Virus record (IMG/VR): IMGVR_UViG_3300043313_000346
Coordinates: 1 to 64,000 of that record
Length of the DNA stretch: 64,000 bases
Source: a virus
Reading direction: 5' to 3' (one strand)
Notes under the pieces: generated by a model
The model's database searches: none
What the model saw: the letters and a program-made list of their open reading frames with translations, nothing else
What the model was told of the DNA's origin: nothing
In this document: piece after piece, positions 38,955 through 48,771 of the stretch
Numbering within the stretch: position 1 is the stretch's first letter
How the letters are laid out: every line of letters starts with the position of its first letter
Translations under genes and position numbers: made by a program

Positions 38955-40047
38955 TCAGATCGCGGCGGTGTGCGGCACCGATCTCGATCTCGACGACATC
39001 ATGACGAAGCTCGCGTCGGGCATCGCGCGGGCGCAGCGCTTCAAGATCGACGACGACGTTGCGCGCGCAGCCGTGGGCGTGGTGCGCTCGAAGCCGTCTT
39101 CGCTGGTCGCCGCGCTGCCGCTGTGCCGCCTGCCCTATCCCGTCATGTGGCTCGAATGGGACTGTGCGTCGATGCTTGGGACACGCGGCAACGAGCGTGA
39201 CGAAGACGCACCGACGCCACAGAAGATGGGCGTGCTGATCGAGGCGCTAAGCAACGATCAATTGCAGGTCGGACAAATGACGTGGGCGTGGGTCCACGCC
39301 GATCGTCCGGACGAAAATGTTCTGCCCGGTCTGCCGAACATGACCGTCTGCCCGTTCTCGATCATCTTCGACTGGCGCGAGGACGGTAATTTGCTGGAGA
39401 CGCTTGGCCCGGCCTTCGACAAGATTCACAAGGAACGGCCGAATTCGTTCACGGCCTTCCTTGCGATCCTGCGTGACACGTTCCTGCGCGAAGGCTCGCT
39501 CGATCTGACCGCCAAGATTATGCGCTCGGCCGCAATGACGCGCGGTTGGGACAAGCTCGCGGACAACCCGCGCGAAGTCGAAGCCGTCCATGAACTGATA
39601 AGGCATGCGACGCCGTGGGTCTCGACGCACGCGCAGCGCTTTCTGATGCGCCTTCTCGCGACAATCCCGATCGAGCGGGCGAAGCATATGCTTGCTTCGT
39701 GGCAAGCAGACCTGCAAGGCGAAGAGCCGTTCGCGGCGGCCCTGATCACGATGATGAACTCGCGCAACTGCGTCGACCACGAGCCGGCCAACCTCGACAA
39801 GCTCAATCGGTCACGCCGGCGCGGCGGCAAGCCGGAATTCCTTGCCTATTCGACGACGCGGCTGCGGCTATCGCAGCATCTCGATCGCGCCGTCGGCGCT
39901 GGCCACATGACACGCGCGCAGGCGCGCGGGACGCTGGTGCGCGGACATTTCAAGCTGCGCAGGACCGGCGTGTTCTGGTGGTCGCCGCACGAACGCGGCG
40001 ATCAATCGCATCGCGTCCCACGGCGTGAATATGAGGTTGTGCCGTGA
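38941..40047 (+). CDS. Large conserved-type phage protein
   Basis: 368 residues, mostly helical. The end LRLSQHLDRAVGAG, LVRGHFKLRRTGVFWWSPHE is typical of a family seen in many alphaproteobacterial phages. No enzymatic motif recognised. The C-terminal basic domain may be shared with the 8140 protein. Confidence 0.7.
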   Translation: MRLADQIAAVCGTDLDLDDIMTKLASGIARAQRFKIDDDVARAAVGVVRSKPSSLVAALPLCRLPYPVMWLEWDCASMLGTRGNERDEDAPTPQKMGVLIEALSNDQLQVGQMTWAWVHADRPDENVLPGLPNMTVCPFSIIFDWREDGNLLETLGPAFDKIHKERPNSFTAFLAILRDTFLREGSLDLTAKIMRSAAMTRGWDKLADNPREVEAVHELIRHATPWVSTHAQRFLMRLLATIPIERAKHMLASWQADLQGEEPFAAALITMMNSRNCVDHEPANLDKLNRSRRRGGKPEFLAYSTTRLRLSQHLDRAVGAGHMTRAQARGTLVRGHFKLRRTGVFWWSPHERGDQSHRVPRREYEVVP

Positions 40048-40160
40048 TACCCGGTGAGCATCATGACGCGCACGTGCGGCTGTGGCGGGCGTGGCTGATC
40101 CTGCGTGATGTGCCGCCTCATCTCCTGCGGGTGCTGCGCTTGTTGCGCGAAAGGCGGTGA
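40044..40160 (+). CDS. Tiny basic protein, 38 aa
   Basis: GTG start overlapping the previous stop. Encodes MIPGEHHDAHVRLWRAWLIL and an arginine-rich amphipathic end. Unknown; could bind membrane or nucleic acid. Confidence 0.4.
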   Translation: MIPGEHHDAHVRLWRAWLILRDVPPHLLRVLRLLRERR

Positions 40161-40163
40161 CCA

Positions 40164-40607
40164 ATGACAGCGCTTGTAATCACACCGGAGAAGGAATCCG
40201 AGATCAAGGCGGCGATCGTCAAGGCGCGCGCGAACGTGATCCCGTGGGCAAAGACGCGCCACACCGCAGCCGACGCCGACACGTTCATGCTGACTCTCGC
40301 TGACCGCAAACCGGGCAGCGAGAAGCGTCCGGAGTCCGTGGGCGTCATCTTCGAAGGCGGCGTCACCGCCGCGATCAGCTTCGAAGAGCAGCCCGCCGGC
40401 ATCATGCGCCACGTCTCGTTTGCGACCGGCAAGCCCGGCAAGAACCATCTCATGAATCCGATCATGGTCGCCGCGCTCTGCGAACTGTTCGGCATCCGCG
40501 AATTCCCGCCGACGCATGGCAAGGTCTGGATCGAAGAATACAAGCCGAACCATTTTGCGGTGAACGTCATCGAGCTTGAGCACGAGCGCGAGGCGGGCCA
40601 CGCATGA
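40164..40607 (+). CDS. Hypothetical protein, 147 aa
   Basis: Alpha/beta protein (VIFEGGVTAAISFEEQPAGI, VNVIELEHERE). ATGA overlap with the next gene. The type recurs in alphaproteobacterial phages. Unknown. Confidence 0.6.
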   Translation: MTALVITPEKESEIKAAIVKARANVIPWAKTRHTAADADTFMLTLADRKPGSEKRPESVGVIFEGGVTAAISFEEQPAGIMRHVSFATGKPGKNHLMNPIMVAALCELFGIREFPPTHGKVWIEEYKPNHFAVNVIELEHEREAGHA

Positions 40608-40870
40608 GCACGACGCCGACACCAGAGCAGATGCTGCGCGACGTGCGCCGGTGGGTCTGGCTCGGCTATGCCGCGCAATCGATGGCCGCGCTCGCCGGCG
40701 CGCTTTGCCTGTGGGCCGCGATCGACGATTGGCTGACCGGGCATCCGTTCCGCTCGGCCGTGTTCACCGTCGTCGCGTTCTGGAACGGCTACAACTTCGT
40801 GAACAGCCGGCTGACGCACCGCAACACTAAGCGCTTGCTGCACAAGCTGCGCGACCTGATCGGGAAATAA
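40604..40870 (+). CDS. Small two-helix membrane protein
   Basis: 88 residues with two hydrophobic stretches (YAAQSMAALAGALCLWAAI and AVFTVVAFWNGYNFV) and a basic tail. Could be a membrane accessory or holin-like protein, but it is in the early-direction operon. Confidence 0.6.
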   Translation: MSTTPTPEQMLRDVRRWVWLGYAAQSMAALAGALCLWAAIDDWLTGHPFRSAVFTVVAFWNGYNFVNSRLTHRNTKRLLHKLRDLIGK

Positions 40871-40872
40871 AG

Positions 40873-41172
40873 ATGATGCCGAAACTGAAGATCACCACCG
40901 ACAAGAAAGAAATGGCGAGCGCCGACGTGCTGGTCTGCATGCCGGTGACGATGCCGCTGGTGATGCCCGACAACAAGGTCGGCGACTGCGCCGCGTGCGG
41001 GCGGCGCATCCAGTATCGCCCCTATGCGCCGAAGAAAGTGACGCGGATGTGCGTCGATTGCGTCAAGGAGATCGTCGCCGAGAAGGAAGCACATGGCATC
41101 AAGACCGAGATGCTGGCGACGCCGACGGCGATCGCGGAGTTGATCGACGAATTGAAGAAAGACCGGCAATAA
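40873..41172 (+). CDS. Zinc-binding small protein
   Basis: 99 residues. CAACGRRIQYRPYAPKKVTR then MCVDC makes a four-cysteine zinc site. Last gene of the rightward block; the intergenic hairpin follows. Confidence 0.6.
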   Translation: MMPKLKITTDKKEMASADVLVCMPVTMPLVMPDNKVGDCAACGRRIQYRPYAPKKVTRMCVDCVKEIVAEKEAHGIKTEMLATPTAIAELIDELKKDRQ

Positions 41173-41198
41173 AAAAGGCGCCGGGGTGAGCCGGCGCC
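41171..41198 (-). terminator. Terminator of the late operon
   Basis: GGCGCCGG (41177-41184) pairs with CCGGCGCC (41191-41198). On the minus strand the hairpin is followed by six T (41176-41171), so it is an intrinsic terminator for the leftward late operon. For rightward transcription there is no T tract. Confidence 0.85.
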
Positions 41199-41224
41199 CA
41201 AAGGCGTGCAAGGTGTGGCTGGCC

Positions 41225-41893
41225 TTAGCCGAGCGTCACCGGCACCCGGTTGACCGTCACGACCACGGGCCCGCTGATCTCGATGTCGACGTGCGCGACG
41301 ATCGCCGGCTTCACCGGCTGCGGTGGCGGTGTCGTCTCGCCCACCGGCGGCGGCTCGGGCTCGGTGGTGTCCTGCTTGCCGCTGAGCACGCCGGCGAGCG
41401 CGCGGCAGATCGCATCGAACTGTTGCCCGTAGATGTCGGCATCGGCTTCGCTGTCGACGAAGCACACTTCGAGCAGCACGCACGGCATCTCGGTGTTGTT
41501 CAGCACATAAAGATCGTCGCGATACTTGCCGCCGCGATCGATGAAGCCGCACGACGCGATCGCGGCCGACAGTTCGCTCGCGAGCGCTGACTGCGTCACG
41601 TAGAGAACCTCACAGCCCATCGGCTTCTCGGTCTCGACGTAGGCGTTGAAGTGGACGCTGATGTCGAGATCACGCGTGCGGCTGTTGTGGAAGTTGGTGA
41701 TGGTCGCGAGGTTGGTGCTCTGATCGTGGCTCGTGTCGTCGTGGAAGATGTCGACGGCGACGCCCCGGTTCTCAAGCTCATCGGCGAGATGCTCGACCAC
41801 GCGGCGGGCTTCGTCGACTTCGTCGAGCACGCCGCTCGCGCCGCGCACGTGCATCCCGTGGCCGGAAGATATGACAACCCTGCCATAGCTCAT
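41225..41893 (-). CDS. N-acetylmuramoyl-L-alanine amidase (endolysin)
   Basis: 222 residues. Amidase_3 fold: VVISSGHGMHVRG (zinc histidine), DEVDEARRVVEHLA (zinc glutamate), LDISVHFNA (zinc histidine) and MPCVLLEVCFVDSE (catalytic glutamate). The C-terminal 55 residues are a proline-rich linker and a small beta region that may bind cell wall. It cuts the bond between muramic acid and the peptide stem. No signal peptide, so it needs the holin. Confidence 0.9.
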   Translation of the reverse strand: MSYGRVVISSGHGMHVRGASGVLDEVDEARRVVEHLADELENRGVAVDIFHDDTSHDQSTNLATITNFHNSRTRDLDISVHFNAYVETEKPMGCEVLYVTQSALASELSAAIASCGFIDRGGKYRDDLYVLNNTEMPCVLLEVCFVDSEADADIYGQQFDAICRALAGVLSGKQDTTEPEPPPVGETTPPPQPVKPAIVAHVDIEISGPVVVTVNRVPVTLG

Positions 41894-42120
41894 GATGGTG
41901 GTCCTTGCTTACAGTCGCGGATGTCTTTGACCAGCGTGCTGATCAATTCGTTCTGCGTCTTGTTGCGTTCAGATGCATTCGCCGCGACCTGCCCCAACAC
42001 ATAGGCCGCGAACGAAAGGAAGCCGATGTTGACGAGCAACAGCGCGATCGCGAGCGGCGTCGACTTCATCGCCGACAGCGCTTCGGTAGCGACCTTCCCG
42101 GTGGTGTCGATGACCATCAT
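41890..42120 (-). CDS. Holin candidate
   Basis: 76 residues from MMVIDTTGK after GAGGG. One membrane helix (LAIALLLVNIGFLSFAAYVL) with a charged C-terminus (NKTQNELISTLVKDIRD). Size, position directly before the amidase and ATGA overlap suit a class III-type holin. No biochemical motif proves it. Confidence 0.65.
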   Translation of the reverse strand: MMVIDTTGKVATEALSAMKSTPLAIALLLVNIGFLSFAAYVLGQVAANASERNKTQNELISTLVKDIRDCKQGPPS

Positions 42121-42135
42121 GGCAGCCCTCACCAG

Positions 42136-42303
42136 TTAGAGCGCGGCGTGCTCTTTGCTGTCGTCATCGTCGTCTTCATCTTCGTCGGCGGGCTTGGGCT
42201 TCGGCGGCACCGGGGTTTGTCCCGGCTGCGGCGGGTCCATGATCGGCGGTCGCTCGCGTGGCGTTGGTGCTTGGCCGGGTGTCTGGCCGGGGCTGCTTGC
42301 CAT
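42136..42303 (-). CDS. Acidic proline-rich small protein, 55 aa
   Basis: Encodes MASSPGQTPGQAPTPRERPP, then a proline/lysine part and a run of aspartates (DEDEDDDDD). Disordered by composition. Lies between the tail-fibre genes and the lysis genes. Unknown. Confidence 0.5.
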   Translation of the reverse strand: MASSPGQTPGQAPTPRERPPIMDPPQPGQTPVPPKPKPADEDEDDDDDSKEHAAL

Positions 42304-42390
42304 CGTGGTGTCCTCCTGTTCTGGGTTGGATCAGGCCGCGCAAAGCTGCGGCAAGTCTGGCTCGCCTCTCAGCGCAAGCGCGGCATGGCA

Positions 42391-42627
42391 TCAGGTCTTC
42401 TCTTGCCCTGCTGCCTTTCGCTTCGCCGCGTCGGCTTCCGCGCGCCGGCGCATCTCGACGCCATCCATGTGCGCGCGCCACGGCGCAGCGAACACGCCGA
42501 AGTTTCTCATGTTGTCCGGCGTCACCAGTTGCGTGCGCTGTTGCTCTGCCGCCGGATAGAGCGCGATGAATTCCACCATCTCGGGGACGGGCGGCGGCGG
42601 TGGCGGGCGCAGGTCTTCATCAGCCAT
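42391..42627 (-). CDS. Small late protein, 78 aa
   Basis: Starts MADEDLRPPPPPPVPEMVEF; the rest is helical and charged. Sits directly downstream of the tail-fibre gene, where fibre-assembly helpers often lie. Unknown. Confidence 0.55.
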   Translation of the reverse strand: MADEDLRPPPPPPVPEMVEFIALYPAAEQQRTQLVTPDNMRNFGVFAAPWRAHMDGVEMRRRAEADAAKRKAAGQEKT

Positions 42628-42639
42628 GATGATGCTCCT

Positions 42640-44949
42640 TTATGCCTTGGCCTCAAGCGCCTCGATGCGCGCCTGTGCTTCCTGCAATGCCTTGGTGAGC
42701 GCAGCGATCACCGTCCACGGGTTTGGCTGCTGCACGGTTGCTGGATCATCCTTCACGCCAGTGGCGGCGCTCCCGGTCAAGGTTTCCTGAAGCTCATGTG
42801 CGATGAAGCCCCAGCGCTCGATGTCGTCGGCAGGGATAAATGGCTTGCCTGCCTCGGCCGCGCGGACTCTTTCTCCCGGCGGTGTGTATTCGGCCTGCGT
42901 GAATTTGACCGGGCGCAGCGCCTTGACTGTCTCCCACTTGTCGGGGAGATCGGCGACGTCCTTCTTGATGCGATAGTCTGACTGATACGCGATGACGCCA
43001 AGATAGGTAGCGTCGACAAAAGCCTCCAGTTGGCCGCTCCACCAGAAATTGACCGCGTTGTTGCTCGTTCCACCAGCCGCCCCCTGCTTAGAGCCAAGCC
43101 CGCTGTGCAGATGGACCGGACCACCGCTCTGGTTCTGCACTCGAACCTCGCCCGATGGCGCGTTCCAGTAGAAGATGGCTCTGGAAGTGTTGGTGTCCGA
43201 CAAATAAACGTGGGCGCTTGTGTTGGCTGGCGCCTTGCTGACGATGACGCCGCTGTTGCACGTGATGTCATAGTTACTGGTGATCTGGTTGACGATCGTC
43301 TGGCCGCCGATGGTCGCGCCGCCGGGGAAAGTGACCGCGCCGTTGGCGGTCAGGCCGTTGTTGATCGTGACGAGCCCGGTCAGCCGGGCGATCGTGAGCG
43401 GCGCGCCGATGGAGTTGCCGTTGTTGTCGTAGTTGTGGAAGTTGAAGCCGCTGGTGTCGTTGCGCAGAAGCCACTGCGCCTTGTTGCTGACGTAAAACCA
43501 AATGTCGCTCAGACTGCCAGCGGCCCCCGCTGTGGCATGGATTTGAATGCCCGGATACTGCGGCGCGTTGATTCCCAAAGTGTTGGTGACGCTAATTCCT
43601 CCGCTGAACGTGCCGCCGGTCACCGGCATCTTGGTGTCAGCATATTGCTTGGTCGCGATGCCGAGCGGCGCAGTCGGATCGCCCTTGATCGTCGCCAGTC
43701 CGGTCGAGCGGCTGATGGTCAAAGGAATGTCGATCGCCGCACCGCTGTCGTTGTAGCGTTGCAGCATGTAATCGCCGCCGAGATATTCGACCCAGCGTTC
43801 CAGACCGTTCACCCGGCCGATCACCACGGGGACGCTGCCGGTCGGCGCATTCAGATAAACCCGCGCGTTGCCCGCCGCCTTGTTGACGTACACATCGCCA
43901 GAGAAGGTTGCATCTGCGGTCGCGCGATTGATCCTGAACGGCTTGTCGATGAGCGCGCCCGCATCGGCATAGCGCGCGAGCGCGAAGTCCGATCCGGTAT
44001 TGCCCGACGTCTCTGTCGCACCGTCACCAAGCTGCAAGCCCCAGCGCGGCACCAGCGCGTTCGCACCGATCAATGGCGGGATGATTGACGGCGAGCTTCC
44101 GCTGAGCACCAGCTTGATCTGCGTCCCCGGCTTATTGAGGATCACATCGCCCGCGAAGGTGTCACCCTCGCGCGAGGCGAAGTTGAGCCGATCGCGCATC
44201 AGCAATTGCTTCGGCGCCGTGTCGGCGTCGAGCAGGTTCGGCGTGATCTGGTCGTCGACGATCGACGCGCTGCCGGCCTGCGCGAGCAAATCCCAATTCG
44301 CGCTCGGCGGCTGCGAGTTGGTGTTGACCGCCTTCGCGATATAGCTCGCGCCCGCGAGCGCGACGCCGTCGAGTGTCTGATAGGTGTCGGTGCTGTTCCA
44401 GTTGCCCTTCCAGATCAAGCCAGCCGGGCCGGCTGCGCCGGGCGTGCCGGGCGTGCCGGCCGGACCCGTTGCGCCCGTCGGTCCTACGGCGCCGGTGTTG
44501 CCCTGCGGACCCTGCGGCCCGGTTGCGCCGGTTGCGCCGGTTGCGCCTTGCGGCCCCACCGGACCAATCGGCCCCTGCGGGCCGCCCTCGATGCCCTGCG
44601 GACCTTGCGGGCCTGCGGGCCCGATCGCGCCCGGTTCGCCCGCCACACTGATCGACCAACCCGCGAGCGTGCCGACGCCATGCACCAGATCGATGTTCAC
44701 GATCAGGTCTTGATTTGAGTACGACGTGACGACGCCTTCCTGCCACGAAGCCGCGTCGTGGCTCGCGCGCACGCGCACGCCGGGCAGGAAGCCGAGACCG
44801 AATTGCTGCATCACGTACAGCTTCGGGCCGAGCGAGAACGTCACGGTCGACTGCGACGTGCCGGCGACGATCGGACCACGCGGCGCGAACGGCGCAGCGA
44901 CCACCGTTGCGCTCGGAAGCTCGACATCGTTGATTGCGATTATGGCCAC
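42640..44949 (-). CDS. Tail fibre with collagen-like region and S74 chaperone
   Basis: 769 residues. N-terminal virion-binding part (1-100), collagen-like Gly-X-Y region (about 103-180), a binding module ([20 protein letters not shown]), then beta-rich repeats ending in units like [14 protein letters not shown]. The C-terminal Peptidase_S74 domain begins near [13 protein letters not shown] with the Ser-Lys pair used for self-cleavage, and ends in a coiled coil ([19 protein letters not shown]). Such fibres trimerise with this chaperone and bind host surface sugars. Confidence 0.9.
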   Translation of the reverse strand: MAIIAINDVELPSATVVAAPFAPRGPIVAGTSQSTVTFSLGPKLYVMQQFGLGFLPGVRVRASHDAASWQEGVVTSYSNQDLIVNIDLVHGVGTLAGWSISVAGEPGAIGPAGPQGPQGIEGGPQGPIGPVGPQGATGATGATGPQGPQGNTGAVGPTGATGPAGTPGTPGAAGPAGLIWKGNWNSTDTYQTLDGVALAGASYIAKAVNTNSQPPSANWDLLAQAGSASIVDDQITPNLLDADTAPKQLLMRDRLNFASREGDTFAGDVILNKPGTQIKLVLSGSSPSIIPPLIGANALVPRWGLQLGDGATETSGNTGSDFALARYADAGALIDKPFRINRATADATFSGDVYVNKAAGNARVYLNAPTGSVPVVIGRVNGLERWVEYLGGDYMLQRYNDSGAAIDIPLTISRSTGLATIKGDPTAPLGIATKQYADTKMPVTGGTFSGGISVTNTLGINAPQYPGIQIHATAGAAGSLSDIWFYVSNKAQWLLRNDTSGFNFHNYDNNGNSIGAPLTIARLTGLVTINNGLTANGAVTFPGGATIGGQTIVNQITSNYDITCNSGVIVSKAPANTSAHVYLSDTNTSRAIFYWNAPSGEVRVQNQSGGPVHLHSGLGSKQGAAGGTSNNAVNFWWSGQLEAFVDATYLGVIAYQSDYRIKKDVADLPDKWETVKALRPVKFTQAEYTPPGERVRAAEAGKPFIPADDIERWGFIAHELQETLTGSAATGVKDDPATVQQPNPWTVIAALTKALQEAQARIEALEAKA

Positions 44950-45341
44950 TTCGTCACCCCTTCGATGATCTCAAGCGTCATCTGGATCACGACTCGATCG
45001 ATGTTGTCGGCCGATGCCACGACGTCGCCGACATAGATGCCGGCGAACTTTGCCTTCATCGTCTCATAGGGAATGTTGATGATCAGGAAGCCGTAGTCGG
45101 GCGCCGAGCCGATCGACAGGCTGCCGTCGTCGGTCGACGCACTCAGGATCACTTCGTGATCGTCAGCCTCGCGACGCACTTCCATCTCGAAGCGGATGCC
45201 GCGCAGATCAAGCTGCGGATAGGTGTCGATCGTACCGCCGTCGACCTCGACAAGATATTTGAGACTGTCGATCCAGTCTTCGTTGTTGCCGGTCACCGCA
45301 TCCAAGGTGACTTTCGGAATAGCGAGGATGTTCGTCGGCAT
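44940..45341 (-). CDS. Baseplate/fibre-associated protein
   Basis: 133 residues, beta-rich: [40 protein letters not shown] resembles the small BppU-like or fibre-attachment proteins found beside tail fibres. Overlaps the fibre start by ten bases. Confidence 0.6.
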   Translation of the reverse strand: MPTNILAIPKVTLDAVTGNNEDWIDSLKYLVEVDGGTIDTYPQLDLRGIRFEMEVRREADDHEVILSASTDDGSLSIGSAPDYGFLIINIPYETMKAKFAGIYVGDVVASADNIDRVVIQMTLEIIEGVTKWP

Positions 45342-45352
45342 CGGTTAATGCC

Positions 45353-46951
45353 TCACGCGTAGACGCTGCTGGCATCGATGCTCCCGGGGATATTGCCGGG
45401 CAGGAAGTCGGAGCCGCCGCCGCCAACCTTGATGATGGAATTGAACGCGGCGTTGTAGCGCTTGCCGTAGGCGCTGCCGGTGAACGTCATCCAGCCATAG
45501 GACATGGTGATCAGCCCGCCGTCATAGGCTTGGCAGAACGCGCCATCAAACGAAATGCCGTGCATATTCCACAGATGGAACCAAAGCGGCGCGACGAATG
45601 AACCGCCAAAGCACACGACGCAGTTGCCGATGTTGCTGTACCAGTGGATATAATTTCCCGTGACCACCGAGCCGCCGAACACCGCAATTCCGATGCCCAT
45701 CGGAATGCCGGTGAAGGCGATGTCCGAAATGTTGAGCGACGCCTGATCATGACACTCGATGATGTTGGACGCCGAAGCCTGCCCAGCGACCGAGAGCCCG
45801 CTGAGCGTCACGTTCGCGCCGGACCCGGAGACGCTGAGCGTGACCGGATAGGACGACGATTGCGGAAACACCGGGTTGTTTGACAGCGTCGGCCCCAACA
45901 GCAGATAGGAGAGCATGTTCGCCGGATCGCCGCGAATGACGACACTGCCCGGCATGTTCTGGATGACGACTTGCCCCTGATAGGTGCCGGGCGTGCCAAG
46001 CTGGATCGTGACGGTGCGACCGCCGATCAGAAAGCTGTTCGCAACGTAGGTGACTGCAGCCTGAACCGTGCGGAACGCGGACGCGGCGGTGTTCGCCGAT
46101 CCATCGTTCGCGTCGTTGCCGTCGGTGCGAACGTACAGCGTCAGGTCCGCTGTCAGCTTCATGTAGACCTGACTGCGCACCATACGCATCACTTGGAAAT
46201 AGCTGACGTTCCAATTCAGCAAGAGGATTTCGTTGGCGACCAAATCCTGCGACTGCAGATGCGTGCCGTCATTGCGCATCACATAGTAGGGCGTGTTCGC
46301 GCCAACCTTGAGCGTGACCGGGCCCGTGTTCTTGCTGGCGACGCGGATCAAAAACAGATCGCCGGTGACCCAACTGGTGACGGCGGGTGCGAAGTTGCCA
46401 ACCATCGCATTGGCCGCGCCAGTGTCCTGCGCATAGGGAATGTCGACGGTGTAATTGTTGACCGTGCTGGCGACCGCGCCGAGATAATTCGTAAGCTGGA
46501 ACGACGTGCCGTCGTCGACCAGCACCGCGACTTGGCCGGCGCGCATATCGTTCGCTTCAAGCTGCGAACCTGAGCCGCGCTTGATCGGGCGGTTGCCGAG
46601 CGAGTTGACGTTGATGGTCGACGGGCCCGTGTTGTTGTGCGCCACCAGCACGCGCAGCGGCAGCCCCTGCCGGTATGCCGTGAGCGACGGATCGAGCATC
46701 GTCTGCAGCGCGTTCGCGGCGCCCGTGTCGATGCAGAAGTTGACGCCCTGAGAGCGCACGCCGCGCGTCAGTTGCTTCAGGTCGGCATCATCCGGCACAA
46801 GGCTGCTCGCCTTGATCAGATTGACGATCTCGCGTTGTGGATATTCGATCGAGGCTGCCGGCGGGATGCTGCCTTGCTGACCGATCGACGGATCGCCGTT
46901 GATGTAAGGATCATCGGCCCCGGGCGAACCGTATGGCGGTTGATATTTCAT
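45353..46951 (-). CDS. Tail spike or fibre protein with beta-helix
   Basis: 532 residues from MKYQPPYGSPGADDPYINGD. Two similar halves of beta repeats carry TGPSTINVNSLGNRPIKRGS and TGPVTLKVGANTPYYVMRND. A right-handed beta-helix follows (TVTIQLGTPGTYQGQVVIQN, VTLSGLSVAGQASASNIIEC). Likely a second receptor-binding protein or fibre adaptor. Confidence 0.75.
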   Translation of the reverse strand: MKYQPPYGSPGADDPYINGDPSIGQQGSIPPAASIEYPQREIVNLIKASSLVPDDADLKQLTRGVRSQGVNFCIDTGAANALQTMLDPSLTAYRQGLPLRVLVAHNNTGPSTINVNSLGNRPIKRGSGSQLEANDMRAGQVAVLVDDGTSFQLTNYLGAVASTVNNYTVDIPYAQDTGAANAMVGNFAPAVTSWVTGDLFLIRVASKNTGPVTLKVGANTPYYVMRNDGTHLQSQDLVANEILLLNWNVSYFQVMRMVRSQVYMKLTADLTLYVRTDGNDANDGSANTAASAFRTVQAAVTYVANSFLIGGRTVTIQLGTPGTYQGQVVIQNMPGSVVIRGDPANMLSYLLLGPTLSNNPVFPQSSSYPVTLSVSGSGANVTLSGLSVAGQASASNIIECHDQASLNISDIAFTGIPMGIGIAVFGGSVVTGNYIHWYSNIGNCVVCFGGSFVAPLWFHLWNMHGISFDGAFCQAYDGGLITMSYGWMTFTGSAYGKRYNAAFNSIIKVGGGGSDFLPGNIPGSIDASSVYA

Positions 46952-46965
46952 TTTGTGCTTCCCCT

Positions 46966-47655
46966 TTACGGTGTCCCTGCCATCGGATCGTCGCCGCTCA
47001 GCCCGCTGTAGTCGTAGACGATGTCGGTGTGCGCGGGCTTCCAGCGATCGAGCAGACATTCCAAGTCTTCGGCGATGCCGATGCGCAGATGCGGATCGAC
47101 GCCGCATTCGGCTTCAGCGCATCGAAACCAAGTGAGCCGCGCGTTGGCGACCGAGACTTCCCAATAGAACCGCATCTCGGGAGGACCGATCTCCCAGCGC
47201 GGCTTGCCGTTTTCGTCTGGCGTGTTGCCACAGCGCGAGATGCCCACCATGAACGGCGAATGCTCGCTCACGTGGATGGTGACGCCGAGCCATGACGCGA
47301 CTTGCTGAAACCACGCTTCCGATTGACCGCCGATCAGCGTCATCCAGAACACGAGGAAGCGCTGCCGCTCGCCGATGCTCATCCCGCCTTCAAGACACGG
47401 ATCGGGCAGGCCCCATGCTCTTTCCCAATCGGGCAGAAGCTCGATCGTCTTGCGCGGATCGCTCTCGCGTTCGAGCAGATCGCCGGCGCGTCCGTCGACA
47501 TAACCCCAATACTGCGCCAGCCCGTTGCACGCGCGCTCCAGCGTCGAGCCCGGCGATCGCGGCCACGCTTGCCCTTGTGGCAACAGGCTGAGAAACGAAA
47601 CGGCGTAATCATCACCGGATCGTCGCACATGCCGATCAGGGGGCGGTGATGGCAT
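46966..47655 (-). CDS. YmfQ-like (Mu gp48-type) baseplate protein
   Basis: 229 residues. VSFLSLLPQGQAWPRSPGST near the start, then RKTIELLPDWERAWGLPDPC is the signature of YmfQ/DUF2313 proteins. It joins fibres to the baseplate in Mu-like tails. Directly follows the gp47-type protein. Confidence 0.85.
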   Translation of the reverse strand: MPSPPPDRHVRRSGDDYAVSFLSLLPQGQAWPRSPGSTLERACNGLAQYWGYVDGRAGDLLERESDPRKTIELLPDWERAWGLPDPCLEGGMSIGERQRFLVFWMTLIGGQSEAWFQQVASWLGVTIHVSEHSPFMVGISRCGNTPDENGKPRWEIGPPEMRFYWEVSVANARLTWFRCAEAECGVDPHLRIGIAEDLECLLDRWKPAHTDIVYDYSGLSGDDPMAGTP

Positions 47656-48745
47656 AAACGATGTCCCCCAACACGCCCATGTGGCCCGGGCTCGGCATCA
47701 CGTCGTCGGTGGCGATGCGCAGATTGAACGACACGACTCCCGGCGTGTTCATGATCGCCTGATATTTCCACGCGGCGTAAATCGTCTGTCCCGGCGCGGC
47801 CAAGCGAAACATCATGTCGATCAGGCTTTGCTCGATGCCGGCGCGGATCGCCGGCGTGTCGGGCGACAGGTCGTTGATGTAGACGTCGACGCGTCGCGGG
47901 ATCGGCGCCACGACGAACACATCTTTCACCGCGACCGGGCGCACCGTTTCGAGATAGGCCGCAACCGCTTGCACGTCCGCGCCGGTCGGGAAGCCTTGGT
48001 TGGCGGCGCGCAGTTCATCCATCATGAAGCGCACGGTCACCGTGCCGATGCCCATCTCCAGCGGATAGCACCACGCGCGCGTGACGCCCGGGACCGCCAG
48101 CGTCCAGTTGACGTAGTCGTGCGCGGCGCCGCCCATCGGCGGCTGTTGGATGCGCAACAGGACGCGCGCGCGCAGATACTCATCGGTCTCGGTGTCGGTG
48201 CCACCGGCGAGCGTGCCCGCCGTCACGGTGACTTCGAATTCGCCGATCTGGTTGACCAGCGTCATCGCAGTGCCGGCCGGCAGGTTGCCGATCGTGCCGG
48301 CGTCGAGCGCGCGCACCGCCGCTTCCGTCGGCGCTGCCCCGATGATGAACTCGGTCAGCGTCTCATAGCCGACGTTCGCACCAAGCCCGGGCGCTGTCGC
48401 GGTCAGTTCGGTGCCGGCCGGCACAGTGACGCCGGCGGCGATGCTCTCGAAGATTGCGGTGCCGGTGGCAAACGTTGCGACCTTGCGGCCGATCGAGCCG
48501 TCGGCGTTCACCAACCAGATGTCACCGTGACGATCCAGCCATTCGGTTTCGGCAGTGTCGGGCAGAAGCTGCAGCGCGAGCCAATCGACATATTGCAGCG
48601 TGAGATGACAGAGCGCGCCCTGATTGTCCGAGAGCACGCGTAGCACGCTGTTGGGGATCGACGCATCGGCGCCCGGCAACGACGCGCGGATATAGTCGCG
48701 CACGACGCCGCGCACTTCCCGAAGCGTGGGTGTTGCCCAAGGCAT
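47636..48745 (-). CDS. Baseplate wedge protein J (Mu gp47-type)
   Basis: 369 residues. Baseplate J pattern: VVRDYIRASLPGADASIPNS, LALQLLPDTAETEWLDRHGD, VTVPAGTELTA and TDTETDEYLRARVLLRIQQP. Gene order gp46-gp47-gp48 matches phage Mu. Confidence 0.92.
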   Translation of the reverse strand: MPWATPTLREVRGVVRDYIRASLPGADASIPNSVLRVLSDNQGALCHLTLQYVDWLALQLLPDTAETEWLDRHGDIWLVNADGSIGRKVATFATGTAIFESIAAGVTVPAGTELTATAPGLGANVGYETLTEFIIGAAPTEAAVRALDAGTIGNLPAGTAMTLVNQIGEFEVTVTAGTLAGGTDTETDEYLRARVLLRIQQPPMGGAAHDYVNWTLAVPGVTRAWCYPLEMGIGTVTVRFMMDELRAANQGFPTGADVQAVAAYLETVRPVAVKDVFVVAPIPRRVDVYINDLSPDTPAIRAGIEQSLIDMMFRLAAPGQTIYAAWKYQAIMNTPGVVSFNLRIATDDVMPSPGHMGVLGDIVYAITAP

Positions 48746-48771
48746 ATTTCAAATGTCCTGAAAGTGTTGGC

